From Uranotaenia lowii (Eukaryota; Arthropoda; Insecta; Diptera; Culicidae), in contig NC_073692.1 of NCBI RefSeq assembly GCF_029784155.1, forward strand, positions 425,735,324-425,799,323: a DNA stretch of 64,000 nt, in the 5' to 3' direction. Below the pieces are notes generated by a model. It was given only the letters and a program-made list of their open reading frames with translations. It had not been told where the DNA came from and ran no database searches. Each line of letters opens with the position of its first letter. Position 1 is the stretch's first letter. Positions 1 to 12,808 of the stretch are shown piece by piece. Made by a program: the position numbers and the translations under genes.

Positions 1-3000
1 AGGGTTATGTAATTAGTCCCTCCTGGATAGGAGTTAACCAAATTGATATATCCTCGATAATTGGATCCCTCAAATTCAAAGCACTTACTATTGCGGACGG
101 CCAGGTTCGTCAGGTTAGCCAAGGGACGCACTGCCTGCATGATTTCGAATCAAGAATATCCGATTGGACCGGAACCGATGGAAATTTAACGCGACTCGGG
201 TGGAAAAGTTGAACCAAAATGATCCGGATTCGCAAAATGCAAAAGTTTGACAGCCCTCTCGTGATTCGACCAAGATGAACACATACTGCTCGAATCGAGG
301 GAAATAGTCGAGCAGTCTTCGATCAACATCCATAGACAAACGGGGAAAAAATGGTGAATGGAAATTTTGTGATGGTTAAAAGTTTGAGGGAAACTTCTTA
401 TCCGCAAAACAAAATAAAATATGAACCAAACAATTGTTCGTTGACAACAACTAAATTTTAGTGATTTACATGATAATTTAAATTTTGTTAATCACATAAT
501 TTGTATTGATGGGAACGAAATGTTGATTAAAACATTTTGCTCATTCAATCAATGATCTACCTCAATATACAGGAATCCTGTAATCCTGTACTTCTTAAAA
601 TGACGCTTTTCAAATGTTTACAATACTATAAGCACAGAGAACCTAAAAGCTGTCAAAGATTCTGCTTACTTACTGAATATAAAGGTGTGCATAAGTTAAG
701 GCGCAAAACGGTATATCGCCTATATTTATGCAATATTAGCAGAGCTTCTTACTTTCCGTATGGAACCAGTAGGTCGTTTAACTAAATTATTCAGGTTACA
801 CAAGAACTCACAAAAACATAAGGTGTGCTGAATTTACTGCAGTAAAAATCATGATTTAGACATAAATATTAAAGTTGTATTTTTCACTTAAAGTAAATTG
901 ATGAAAGCAAATGGTCCCTGTTTTGCTAATTTTCCTGATGATCTGCTTCAATAAATTTACAGGGTATTGAAGAGGATAAAATAAATCATATTCATGAAAA
1001 CTTAATTTGGTGTTTAAAATTAATTTATTACCAAATTCATCGGAATATGTAAGATATTTTCCAGCAGTGCTTTGTTACTGCGATAGGCTAGCCTATTATA
1101 ACAACGCACTCTGTCTGAATTGTGGCGCTTGGGATCAGAGGGGTGCAAGAGTGGTGCAAGTGCCTAAATGATATAGTTTCGTTCGACAAAACGCCCAAAA
1201 CGCGCTTCAAAGTTGTCAAGGTGCTCGATTTCTCATTTATTTTTCGAATTCGAGCAGTTTAAATTCAATCAAAAAAGTGTTCAAAAAATTAAAAAAAATC
1301 TGCATTAGATGTATGTACATTGAAACATGAAGACCCGAATAGAAAAACATTATGAAAACACCATGAATTTCATTTTCACTCTACTGTGGATTTTATGGTT
1401 GACACCATGAATATTACGATACATGAAACCATGATTTCACTGTTAAACTCATTGTTTTCAACCATGGTATTCATGGTTTTGGCCAAAATTACCATGAAAA
1501 AAGGGGGTTGTTAAGCAACTTAACAATGAAAAAATCAACTTTTTCCCATACATTTGGAAACACAAAACGATGAAAATTATTGTGTTTACAGCTTCCAATT
1601 TTCTCAACCACACTATGAAGTTCACTGTTATCCCTTAAATTTTTATCGTTCAAAGATTATGAACATCAATGTTGATTCATAGTTTATCAAGAATGTCGGG
1701 ACCATGAAATTACATGGTTTTATTTGATGTTTTCATTGGTTTTTTTTGTTTATATTTTCTCTCAAAATGAAAAAATACTTGTTTTATTCGTTTGCTTCTT
1801 TTATTCAAATTATGGATTGTTTTTCATGCACTACAACACACTACAACACATTTTCACACCTAAATAAATGTTTCTGTGGGAATTCCGTGGGAGTTTAAAA
1901 TTCACTAGTCCGAGTACGAGTCACGTACTTTCCGGCTGACATCCGGATCGGCCTCCAGCAGGATTCTGTAACAACCTATTTGCCACAACCTCGTAAGTTT
2001 TCCCTGAAAAAAAGTGTTATGAGATCCGAGGAAGATGAATCGATTAACTGATAAAACTTACCATTTTAACGTATACGATATAGCAATTGCTATATTGATT
2101 GGATGCTTTGGACGATTTTTTTTTCAACACCGAACACGCGCCATCAAAAATGAAAGTTTTCGATTTGACAGCAAGAAATACACGCTCATTTTAAAATCCC
2201 ATTTACTGGATTAGATAAACAATGAATTATTATGTTTCTACCGTATTATTCACAGTTATTGTCATAATCATGGCGATTTCACCATCATATACAAATTATA
2301 CTTCTAAAAAAGATCTTAACTTTACATTGAAATTCATTGTTAGAATAAATACCATTGTTTAATTATTGTATCACCATGGTCTTGGCTATTCGGGGAATCA
2401 TTAGGTATATTTAACTCAAAATTGATGATTCTAAAACTTGCACCCCTCCTGAGGGCCTCGAATTATGATCTTTTCCAAAAGATTGCAAGCTTTATGCAAT
2501 ATTTGGACCATTCTAATGTATTTATCCAATGAACAAAAGGTGAATAAATAAAGGCGCAAAACGTACCATCAGGTATGCCGCCTTAATTTATGTAAAATTA
2601 CCAGTGCTCCTGACTATTTGAAATAAAACTGTTGTGTGCTGGACAGCTAAATCAAAAATAATCCAAAGCTTTAAAAAAGCTGCTGGTTTTCACAGAAAAA
2701 GACACGCTGCCGCAATTGCGCCAGACTAAAACTGTGCAAGAATATTCCCCGGTGAAAGATTATTAGAATGATCTTCGAACTTTTTAAGGGTACATGTTCT
2801 GTTTTTCGGTGGAGAAATGGGCATTCTCTTCTTTTTTTAAATTTTACCAAATCTCCCCTTTTTTTGTTGAAAACCATTTGATCAGAAAAACCAAAGTATG
2901 ATGAAAAACTACGAAAGGAATACAGCTTTACAACAAATTACTTTTCAATTTGTTTTCATTAAAATGCATTTTTGGTCATAATAAAATGAGCGCCTTTGAG

Positions 3001-3514
3001 TATGCAAATCATAATCAATATGTACACAATTTAGGTAAAATGCTTATATGCGCATAACGCTCAAATTATGACTGTAAAGAAAATGTACGCGTCGATAAAA
3101 AAAAACTCATTTCAAAATGGATTGTTTCATAATATTTTTTTTTTCTGTGGTTTGTCAGCATAACATCTAATTACTGCTATCTCTTCGAATAATCCAACTT
3201 TTTCCCAACCTCAACAAATCGACAGTTTTGCATACCATCCGGGCGCAAAGTTCGATAATTATATCAAGGGACTGAAAGAGAAGCGAATTTCCGAACTGAC
3301 ATTTTAGTACCACACTGACGTTTTGGTACCAAAATGCTATTGAAATCGAATGGGAACTGACGTTTTGGTTCCAAAAAGTCGGTACGGTCCGTTTGTATGT
3401 GCGTTTGACAGTTGCTTCAGTCCTTTGAATTATATGGATCTTGTATCAAACTGATGGCTGGAATAACGCGGGAGCTCAGAAAACCGGAGCTCGGATAAGT
3501 GGAGTTCTACTGTA
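1..3514. other. Intergenic DNA, no gene recognised
   Basis: AT-rich sequence without a convincing coding exon. The short open frames here have no recognisable domain or splice context. A weakly similar stretch containing AAGGCGCAAAACG occurs near 690-760 and again near 2550-2615, which suggests two old copies of one repeat. A possible foldback element at 1334-2394 is listed separately. Confidence 0.5.
1334..2394. repeat. Possible foldback/MITE-like element with 9-bp inverted ends
   Basis: The left end reads CCCGAATAG (1334-1342) and the right end is its exact complement CTATTCGGG (2386-2394). The interior is unusually rich in CCATGA/TCATGG words, giving many small palindromes. The inverted ends are short and no clear target-site duplication is visible, so this could be chance. 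Confidence 0.25.
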
Positions 3515-4494
3515 TAGGGGGGAATAAGGATACTTGATCCCCGGGGATACTTGATTCCTTAGCTATATCTCGAAACTGGAATGTCTTACAAAGATCAAAT
3601 GTTCTAGAAAAATTGACCAAAATGAGCAAAATAACAATGCTTGTAGTTTAAAAAATTTTAACAAAATAATTGTTTGAGCAATTGAACTTTGTTTGAAAAT
3701 TTCACAAAATGTAACATGAAGATCTTTTTTCATCAGTTTAAAATGTTCCTTACATGGAAAACTATGAAAAAAAAATATTTGGTCCAATGTATCAATCGTT
3801 CGAGCGTTAAATGAACTTCATAATGCCATATTTTCAAAGCAATGGAAAAATCTCAACTTTTTTCAGAAAAAGTTTTCTAAAATGTTGATTATGGGTACAA
3901 TTGATCCCCTAGAGTTGGGTACAATTTGATCCCCCTTCCAAACGGCATATTCTTCTTCTAAATTGATCGTCTGCAATCATGATTACGAAATTACTAATAT
4001 TTATCCAAAAACTAATATTTATCAAACAATTGTCTGAAGAAAAGAGCAAAAATAATTAATTTTCTCTTAATTATAAAAAATAGCGCCTTTAAGTATGCAA
4101 TGTTTTTGGCGTTGAGACAAAGTTATAGAATTTTCTTCTTATGTCTGCTATAAATTGTGAAATGAGAACAAACATGACCAAAATAGTCAATTAACATTCT
4201 ATCTTGAGGTTTTGTTTGATTTTTATACAAGGATTAGGGCTTCCTGAATAAAAGATCAAGTCTCCTTCAATAGGGGATCAAGTCTCCCCTAACTTCAGAA
4301 AAATCGCAATTTTTTTACTCCCACGAAAATGCTTCTAGTTCATCAACGGGTTCAAGTATCGATCTAATTTTTGGAGCATAGAAACTTGAAGTTACAAGCT
4401 GTCCGAAAATGTCAAAGACGGCGAGTTGCTAAATTTTTCTAGAAAGATATGGTGAAAATAAGAAAAGGGGATCAAGTATCCCCACTCTCCCCTA
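3515..4494. mobile_element. TA-flanked MITE with TAGGGG ends
   Basis: The right end, read inward, is TAGGGGAGAGTGGGG followed by ATACTTGATCCCC. The left end is a close match with a small indel (TAGGGGGGAATAAGG, then ATACTTGATCCCC). Both ends carry TA. Variants of GGGGATCAAGTATCCCC or GGGTACAATTGATCCC recur inside (near 3894, 3925, 4245, 4268 and 4466), like subterminal transposase-binding repeats. No transposase frame is present, so it is non-autonomous. It shares outer termini with the element at 20538-21486. Confidence 0.7.
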
Positions 4495-5489
4495 TCGTTT
4501 CTTGGGTATATGATATCAATGTACTTTTTTGAGGTTGCGGGCTATGGTAACCCTTTAATAGATACATATGACACACGTGGCCTGATCATATTGCCACCTT
4601 GCTGAATGTTTAGGAGGAATCCAGAACTAATCGAATATGCCCTCAACCTGAACATCGCCAAACATTAAATTAATATTGAATTTTAAAATAACTAATATAT
4701 ACAATGATTTAAATTTAAAATTCAATGAAAAAAAAAACGTCAAAATCGTTTCATCCATGATAAGACAAACTCAAATATCAATAATTTTATTTTTTTTTTT
4801 AAATATAGTAATTTTGTCGCCTGGTGCTCCTAAGTTGATCAAAGGAAATCTCTTCCAACCACCGACCGTGAAAACGTCTGTTGATACCTCATTACAAGAT
4901 AATACAAAAGATTAGTGGAACAGCAGAATCTTGATTGGTTGGATCTAGTTTACCATTTCCTCTTGGATCTGCACATGCCACCCTCGCACCCGTCAGGCAT
5001 GCCGACGCGAACGAATCAGATATAGTTTCTCTACCTAATCCTTGCAGGTACACGCTTAGCCAACAGTTCCCTGCACGCTGCTGACATACCGGACTATGAA
5101 CGATGATGAATGGCACAGATTCGGTCCTCCTACTCCCTTCTGAAAGTCAATTTCTTTCTTATCTCTCTAGAAAAGGTAAACATAAAGTGTCGAGTTTAAT
5201 TTTGCATTCGAATCCAAAACCATCGAGCGTCTCGGAACATCAGTCCAATCGTCACAGCCAGCAAGCAGCAGCTGAAGATAAGGGTCCGGATCTGGTTTAT
5301 CTCAGACATTTTCTCATCTGATGGGCGACATAGTAGCTTTCTAGCGCGAGATGCATTCAGTCGAAGGAATAAGTTGATCGGGTGCTGGTTTGCAGCTAGA
5401 CGAGCGCATCGCTACGCCTCGGCGGAAGCACGCTGTCCTCATTTCAGGCAAACTTCGTGTGACGTTAGCTGCTTGGAAAGTGTGATAAA
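4495..5489. other. Upstream region of the FLVCR gene, probable promoter and 5' UTR
   Basis: No coding exon is recognised. From about 5340 the base composition becomes more balanced, as expected for a 5' UTR leading to the ATG at 5490. An arthropod initiator-like word TTCAGTCG lies at 5356-5363. Transcription start and any 5' non-coding exon cannot be fixed from sequence alone. Confidence 0.35.
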
Positions 5490-8168
5490 ATGAAAAACGA
5501 TCGGATCTTTCACGAGAAAAGCTTGTTGGTGCAATCTTTAAAGATTAGCAGCAACTTAGATCGAAAGAAGTCACTCTCGACGTCGATCATTCCTTCGCAA
5601 AATCAAAACTATCTTTGTGTACCGTTGAAATATGGCGGACTGCAACAGACGCCGAAGGCAGCTGAAGCGGAAAATGCTTTCGAGGATATCGCTATTCACC
5701 TGCCAGTGGATAGCAAATCGTACCAATCGATACCACGATCGACTTCACAATCGACGCTGACGATACCAGAGAACTACAGCTTCACTTCAGTACACATTCA
5801 GAAATACAAACGAAGATGGGTGATGCTGGTTCTTGGGATGTTGAGCATAGCAATCTCCTACGTTCAGTGGATCCAGTACAGTATTATAGCGAATATTGCT
5901 ATGAAGTATTATAGCGTTAGCTCGGTGTGGGTGGACTGGACGTCGATGATTTTCATGGTGGTGTATATCGTGTGCGTGTTTCCGGTTTCCTACGTCATGG
6001 ATGTTCGGAATATGCGTCAAACGTGTGTGATAGGATCGGTTGGAACGGCTATTGGTGCGTGGATAAAAGTGTTCTCAGCCGATCCCGAACAGTTCAAGAT
6101 GGTCCTATTGGGTCAAACTGTGACTGCATTCTCGCAAGTGTTCCTTCTTAGCATTCCATCTAGGCTGGCTTCGACGTGGTTTTCACCAGAAGAAGCATCC
6201 TCAGTTTGTGCTTTTGGAGTATTCGCAGCACAGCTGGGTACTGCGGCTGGTTTTTTCTTCACACCGATTGTTGTCTCCAACAGTGAGGATATTGCTCAAA
6301 TCGGTATTGAGCTGCAAATCTTTTTGATGGCAATTGCTGGAATCTCTACGATGATCGCATGCATGGTGATTGCTGTTTTCAAATCGGCACCTCAGTTCGC
6401 CCCAAGCCACGTCCAGGCACTCCAGAGAACAATGAAACCGAAACGGAAAGATTACTGGCCAGCCGTTGGGAGACTGATGCATGATGACAACTTTCTGATT
6501 CTAGTAATATCCTATGGAATCAACGTTGGAATCTTCAATGCGTTCTCAACTCTGCTGAATCAGATTGTAACCAACTATTTTCCAACGGGTGAAACGGATG
6601 CTGGTCGGATTGGTTTGGCTTTGATCCTGCTCGGTTTGATAGGTTCGATGGTTTTCGGTTACTTGCTGGACACGATGCATAAATACAAAGCAATGGCTGT
6701 ATGGGCCTGCCGACTGTCTGCCGTGACGCTAATCATTTTCGCTCTGGCTTTGGAAAGTCGATCGAAGAAACTCGTGTCTGTTGCGTCGGTGTTTCTTGGG
6801 TGAGTTGGGGTATATTAGCACTGATGAAACATGATTAAAGAATTCAGCTGTGTAATTAAAGTGAGATGAATGCTGGATAAAAAATCTCGTTTAACTATGC
6901 GTGAACTGTGCAAAAAGCAGAAGGTTGTTTAATTTCTTTATCTTCCTGCCAGATAAAGCTGTACATCATGCGAATTGCAAAAGTAAAATTCTTCTTTGGA
7001 AATTTCTTTTGAATAAAAAGTTAGAGAATCAGTTCGATTAGATGCAAAAGGGAATTTAGATCAGACATGTTGAATGACAAAAAATGTCGATTCATGCAAT
7101 TCATATTTCAGCCGATGTATTTTAAATTTAATGTTTCGAAAAATCGTTTCAGGTTCTTCATGACGGGTTTCCAGCCGATCGGATACGAGTTCGCAGCGGA
7201 GCTAACATTTCCTGAACCGGACGGTCCGGTGTCAGGCATAATGAATATCTCCACACAGATCTTCGGTATAGCCATTACGTTGCTCATTTCCGGGATACAG
7301 GATATTCTTGGGGATTTTGTTGGAAACATGGTGAGTCGAGGGAATTGGTAGAATGAAATTATAAGATGGAGCCAGGGACCGAAAACACCACGAACACAGC
7401 AAGTGAAACATAACCTGATGATTCGACACATCTAAAACGAAGCTGTGCTTCGTCTGTGTTGATCTAATTTTGTTGCATGTCTACCGCGACACAGCACAGT
7501 GCTGTGTGCGACACAAGATCTGACACAGTGTTTCAAGGTGCCGGTCAACTATTTCAAAACATCTTGATTATTATTGTTATTCCTGCCAGCAAGCTTTTTG
7601 TTCGATTCGTTGTATCTGCCAGCAGTCTTCAATTCCTTCGTTCATTATTAACACGACCCCAACTTTTAAGTCGCACAAAAACAGGTTGATTGAAAAAAAG
7701 GAAGCTTTTTAAGATCAGATTAAAAAAAATACTATTCATCATTCGAAAGGGTCGAAGCAGCAATGAAAATCGCGCATTCAACTGTTTAAAATCACATCAA
7801 AAAATGATCTAAAATTTTGACACATTATGCATCACTTGTGCAAACACTGAACTCGAAAAAACAAATCTCAGAACAGACTGCTCTCTATCAATAGGCTATA
7901 TTTTTCTGCTTTGTTTTTCTTTTTTGTTTTTCTGATTGTTTACTACAGCTTTAAATTTTCCAAATTACAGATATTCGCGGCATTTCTGCTGATCGACGCC
8001 AATGTTATCTCGCTGATCAAATCGGAATTGCGCCGGTACAACACCCACCTGGAGATCGAACATGAGGCGGCCAAGGAATTCGCTGAGGATGCTTTCGCGC
8101 ACATGAACTCGCTGGCTAATAGCTACGAGGACATGCCCCTAAAGCTTAAAATAGACGACTGCGGCTAG
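5490..8168 (+). CDS. Flvcr: FLVCR-type choline/heme MFS transporter, three exons
   Basis: Major facilitator of the feline leukemia virus subgroup C receptor family, whose vertebrate members move choline, ethanolamine and possibly heme across membranes. Exons are 5490-6799, 7153-7330 and 7971-8168, all with GT-AG junctions and correct phase, giving 561 aa, close to the usual family length. Residues 1-105 form a polar cytosolic N-terminus; the first membrane helix starts near 109 and contains SYVQWIQYS. The segment GQTVTAFSQVFLLSIPSRLA (208-227) and the helix with QLGTA (248-252) are family signatures. Trp127, Gln248 and Gln472 fall where, by family knowledge, the vertebrate protein contacts choline. 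The ATG is the first in frame and opens the long conserved frame. A polyadenylation signal follows at 8334. The gene looks intact and ordinary; only the substrate is uncertain. Confidence 0.9.
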
Positions 8169-8333
8169 CTTGGAGACGCATGGATTTTCTGACTTTTTTT
8201 AGATAAGTTCCAGCAAGGTGATAAAGAAGTTCATAACATGGACCATATGAAAAGTGGGGAAAATGTGACAACAAAGACTGCGTGAATCATTTTGTCAAAC
8301 GAATTTGTGTACTCTAATCTGAATACGTATGTT

Positions 8334-8339
8334 AATAAA
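8334..8339 (+). terminator. Polyadenylation signal AATAAA of the FLVCR gene
   Basis: Canonical AATAAA 166 bp after the stop codon, on the coding strand, with no competing hexamer seen closer. Confidence 0.6.
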
Positions 8340-11300
8340 TCATAAGAATGAAAATGACGTCACACGCCCGGTCTCAGCTCTTGGTTGTTGATAACGATCC
8401 CGTCTCACGCACACTCAGATAGATTGTTTGAGTTCGGCGTCGCGGCGCTTGTGAATGATCTTTGCTGTTTGCTTTCTGATTCGTTGTTTGCGAGATGGTG
8501 TGTGTGTGTCTTTCTTGTCGTTTCGTTTTTGTTTTCTGTCCATGTCCATCATTCAGGTCGCTGTCTCGAAAAGCCAGTTGCGTTTAGACGCTCGAGGTAG
8601 TTGGCGTGGATTGTTATCGTTGCGCGGTACTGTTTTGATTGAGCTTAACTTATCCGCGTCGTCGCCGTTATCTATATTCTTTGACTTCTTTATTCGTTTG
8701 CTAATTTTGTGTTCGGGTTTCACTGTCAGTTCCAGCAGAGGATGACAGAGATAAGCTAATCATTCCTTGCGCTTGCCGACTCGAGGTGATGAACGGCGTC
8801 TGGAAAGTCGACCCCGAAATTGGTACGCAGACAGATTGAGTTCAACCCTAAAGCCAGCAGTGTTTCGACGAGTAAAATGAAAGCTATTAAAGGAAACTAA
8901 CTTGACCGCGGCTTGACTGAGACTCCCCGAAGGAGCAAAGAAAGTGGAAAACAAGTGTGGATTGTTATTTTTAATTGTAAGTATTTGTTCACTGTTGCTC
9001 CCCCACATGAATGGTTTTTGTACGCGAACTGGTTTGAATGGTTTAAATCTGTTGCGCATGGGGTGATGTAGATAGGTACGATGCAAAGTCGCATATCGAA
9101 TGCATTCTGCATAGCTAAACGTTCGGTTGAGCAATGCGATATCAACAAGTAGCAGGTACGTCGAGAAGCATGAGCAGAGGATTCAATCATGAAGGTCATT
9201 TTACGATGAAAGCAAAAAAAAAAAACAAAAAACCTAACCGAGTGTGGCAATCCGGTCTTCGATGCACTCTTGGGTATTGTGAGATAATACGCACCACGCG
9301 TAAAGAAATGAGGCGTCTTCATTAGGATTAAATATTGAAGAGCTGAGAAGAATTAATCTGTAATCCCCTGGTACTACGATATTCATCTTTGGGATTGTGG
9401 TAACAAAAATAAGTGTTAATTGAGAAATTTTCAAAATTGTGTGTGACTAGATAACATTTGGTCAAAATCAATAAACAGAAAAAAGAAGGAACAAGATAAC
9501 GTTTCTATAAATTGATACGCACCAGGGGTATTAACGGTACTGCCCAAAGAAGAAAAAATGGCAATGAACGATAAAGACGAGTAGCGGATCAATGTTTCGC
9601 GATATGTGCGTTGAAGACCGAATCTTGGCTGGCGTTCTCGTTGAAATTGCACATTTCAATCTATGAGATGAGACCGGGTGTTAATTTATTCCATACAATA
9701 ACAGGTTGTTCAACTCTTTACCGAGTTAACCCCTGATATCACATATAGCTAACTACCCGTTATTGGAACCAGATAAATACTACGATATCGAAAGCAAACA
9801 AATATACACCTATAATACATTGAGATTACCCCTATCGATCAATTCCGGTTGGTAGCTAAGTTTGTCCGACGAATGAAAACCTAGCGAGGCTAAAAATATG
9901 AACAAAATATTATGGGTCATATCGTTGAATATCTAACTAGAAACTTGTTCAACATCTCCTTGCTTGTTATGTGCTTTAGAAAACCCCTAACAAGTCAGGG
10001 CAGATTGGTGAGTAAGACTTCAAGACCGAAAAAAGAACCTGATCTACCATAATAAGTCAGAGTTTTTCACGCTCATATACATCAGTTTGGTGGCAATCAA
10101 AAGTTACCATTAGACGCGGATTCCGGTTGAGAAAAAAAATGCGGGGCGTTTAAAGCAATTAGCAATGCTATTAGATTCACAAGTTGATACTGATTGTAGG
10201 GTAATTAATACGAAAACGAAAGTCAGAAGAAATTTATAACTCATTAAAGCTTAAATCTGTATTAATTAAATGTTTGAAATAATTATTGCGATAATGTGAT
10301 CAAACCTTTAAATCCAAACTCTTTATTTTGAATTTTCACTTATAATATCTGACTTTTTTCATTGGTTTTATTATGCTCTCTGATTGATATTAAACATATT
10401 CATATTGATAAATTTACAAATTTAGTTTCTGAATTCTGAATCTAATTACATGTTTGTAAATTCTCAATTCCAAATTATGAATCGGATTTCTATTTTCTCA
10501 ATTCTTAATTGAAATTCTAAATCTGAATGTTGAAATTGAATTCCGAATCTAAGAATAAAGTAAACACTGTTTAATTGGTTTTTAATTAAAAAATTTTGGC
10601 TCACCTCTGAAAATTGATTTTTGAAGAAAGAATTCTATAAGGACTTGCAGGGCAAATTAGGGTATACCTTTAAAAGTTTTCCTTTCCGGCAATTTGCATC
10701 TCAACAAACAAACTTTGTTTTTAATGTAAAAACGAATGAAAACATTTGGACATTTATAGTTTTTGAAGTATTTGTAATGTCATAACGCATAAAGCACCAA
10801 TTGCAGTAATTTTTGGGTTTGTTCGAACTAAAGTTAACATTTTTCTGTAAAAAATGATTTAAAAAAAAGCATAAGGGTGCTGCATACATTTCGGGGTAAA
10901 AAATACTACAAAAAAATCAACTAGCTGAAATCAAAAAATTAATATTTGGATGGATGATATTTTGAAAATAATGTTCCAGCATATAAAATCGAAATTTAAA
11001 AGGCGAATCTTCCATTTGCGTTTTGTTGCATTTTAGCCCAGACTGGTAACAGAATTATAAAAAAATTATTTGAAAAAAAAAAATTTTGTGACTGTCCGAA
11101 AATATAAAATTTTTTACATCTATTGCACGATATTTTAAGATTTCTATGAGAATCGGAAACTTTGGTTCTCTTAAGATCAGGATGGTTTCCTTAAGTTAAG
11201 GTCATCTTGACATTCTACTTACATTTCCAGATTGTGAACTTAAGTAGATTGATTTATATCTCACTAACAGTTAGGCTTTTACTAAAATCTAAACTTCGTA

Positions 11301-11352
11301 TTTGAAAACATTTACTACCCCGTCAATGCAAGGACATTTCAAGGAAGCCAAT
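8340..11352. other. Intergenic DNA with one GC-richer block
   Basis: No conserved protein is recognised. The block 8380-8760 is richer in CpG (GCGTCGCGGCG, CCGCGTCGTCGCCG) than its surroundings and contains TG/T-rich tracts, which resembles a promoter or non-coding first exon of an unknown transcript. From 10420 to 10560 there is a degenerate minisatellite built on AATTCTGAAT-like words. The remainder is AT-rich with no visible structure. Confidence 0.35.
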
Positions 11353-11356
11353 TTAA

Positions 11357-12687
11357 CCCTCATCCGCATTAGATTTCATTACCCTAATCAGCACTTGTGG
11401 TGTCAATTTGACACCACAAGCTCAAATCGTTATAACTTTTGGCGTGTTAGACCGATTTAAACAAAACTTACATCAAAAGAAACCTTGTAATGTCAGTGAA
11501 ATATGTTTAGAACATTATATATACAGCTAAAGTTACTAGTTTTCTCGTTATTCAGCATGAAAGAAAAAAAATCTGAAAAAACATGCCTCACGAAAACTGC
11601 TGTAGTTCATATGTTACACGTCCAAAAAAATATTTGCCTTATGCATATGAAAGCTGAAGTTAATGTCTACATCATGAAGACAAGAAATATTTTTTTAAAT
11701 TTTTTTTAATGAAATGGTCACAAAAAGTTCAAAAAAGTGGTCTGAAAAACCTACTTTTCATTCGATTGCTAGTAAATACTGTTTGAGCGATGGTAGAGTT
11801 TTGAAAAAAATATGACTACAAAATGTATTAAAATTCCAACATTTTGCTGTCTTTAGATTTTTGATGCAACAAAAATTGAATTTACTGGAATTTTTCAAAG
11901 TTCACTACTTTGCGCGATTTTTTTACAAATTGAAATTTTATCTGTTTTTGTGGTCCACCGTTAGGTTGTACCCGGATTATCAGTGCTTTTACTTTGTTTG
12001 GACCAACCAAGAGTATATTCATTGGAAAGCACATTTAATCTACATTCTAGTGAGGTGCTGCAATTCACGCTGTGAGATTTCACAAAAATATGAAAATTTT
12101 AACCATAAAATCATTCCTGAATTTCTAGAACTACAAGCACCTCGTCCAGCAAAACGTGTTTGTTTGCTCTCCGAGTAGGTACGGTGGGTGGTGATTCGGG
12201 CAGAGAGCGAAGCCGACAGACGAAATAATGAATGCAGCTTTCATATGCATAAGGCAAATATTTTTTTGGACGTGTAACATATGAACTACAGCAGTTTTCG
12301 TGCGGCATGTTTTTTCAGATTTTTTTTCTTTCATGCTGAATAACGAGAAAACTTGTAACTTAAGCTGTATATAATGTTCTAAACATATTTTACTGACATT
12401 ACAAGGTTTCTATTGATATAAGTTTTATATGAAGTTCATAATAATTCATACGACTTAAATAGATTTTACTTTTGTGGTGTCAAAATGACACCAAAAGTCG
12501 GAAAAGGGAGTTTTTTTGTCCAGGCTTCCAGGGTTCGTCCATAAAAAAAGTAAAGATGCAATATTGAAGAACTTTAGAATTCATTTAGGGTCCCCGAAGA
12601 AATTTTTGTGTTTTGAAGCTTCTGAAAAAAGTTACAAGCCTTCAAACTTGCAATGGTGTCAAAATGACACCCTAATGCGGATGAGGG
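11357..12687. mobile_element. piggyBac-like non-autonomous element 1 (TTAA target)
   Basis: The element begins CCCTCATCCGCATTAG and ends with the exact complement CTAATGCGGATGAGGG. It is flanked on both sides by TTAA (11353-11356 and 12688-12691), the target duplication of piggyBac transposons. A subterminal palindrome, GGTGTCAATTTGACACC near the left end and a matching TGTCAAAATGACA word near the right, lies inside each end. The first part (about 11500-11700) is repeated inverted at about 12225-12400, giving long foldback arms. There is no transposase frame. Confidence 0.85.
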
Positions 12688-12808
12688 TTAAGAGTTAAAC
12701 GCGGCTTCGTAAAATATGCTTTACGGCGCGCCGTCTTTCCATAGACCGCTCCAATTTCCGAAAGTGTACCCTGATATGCTTAACCACACTAAAGCAGCGT
12801 CGTATTAA

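Noticed and set aside
7485..7520. Small palindrome ACAGCACAGTGCTGTGTG in FLVCR intron 2
   Set aside because: Short, isolated, and of a size expected by chance in an intron of this composition.
8760..9134. 124-residue minus-strand open frame and its overlapping neighbours near 9000
   Set aside because: No recognisable domain, no splice context, and several overlapping frames of similar length on both strands.
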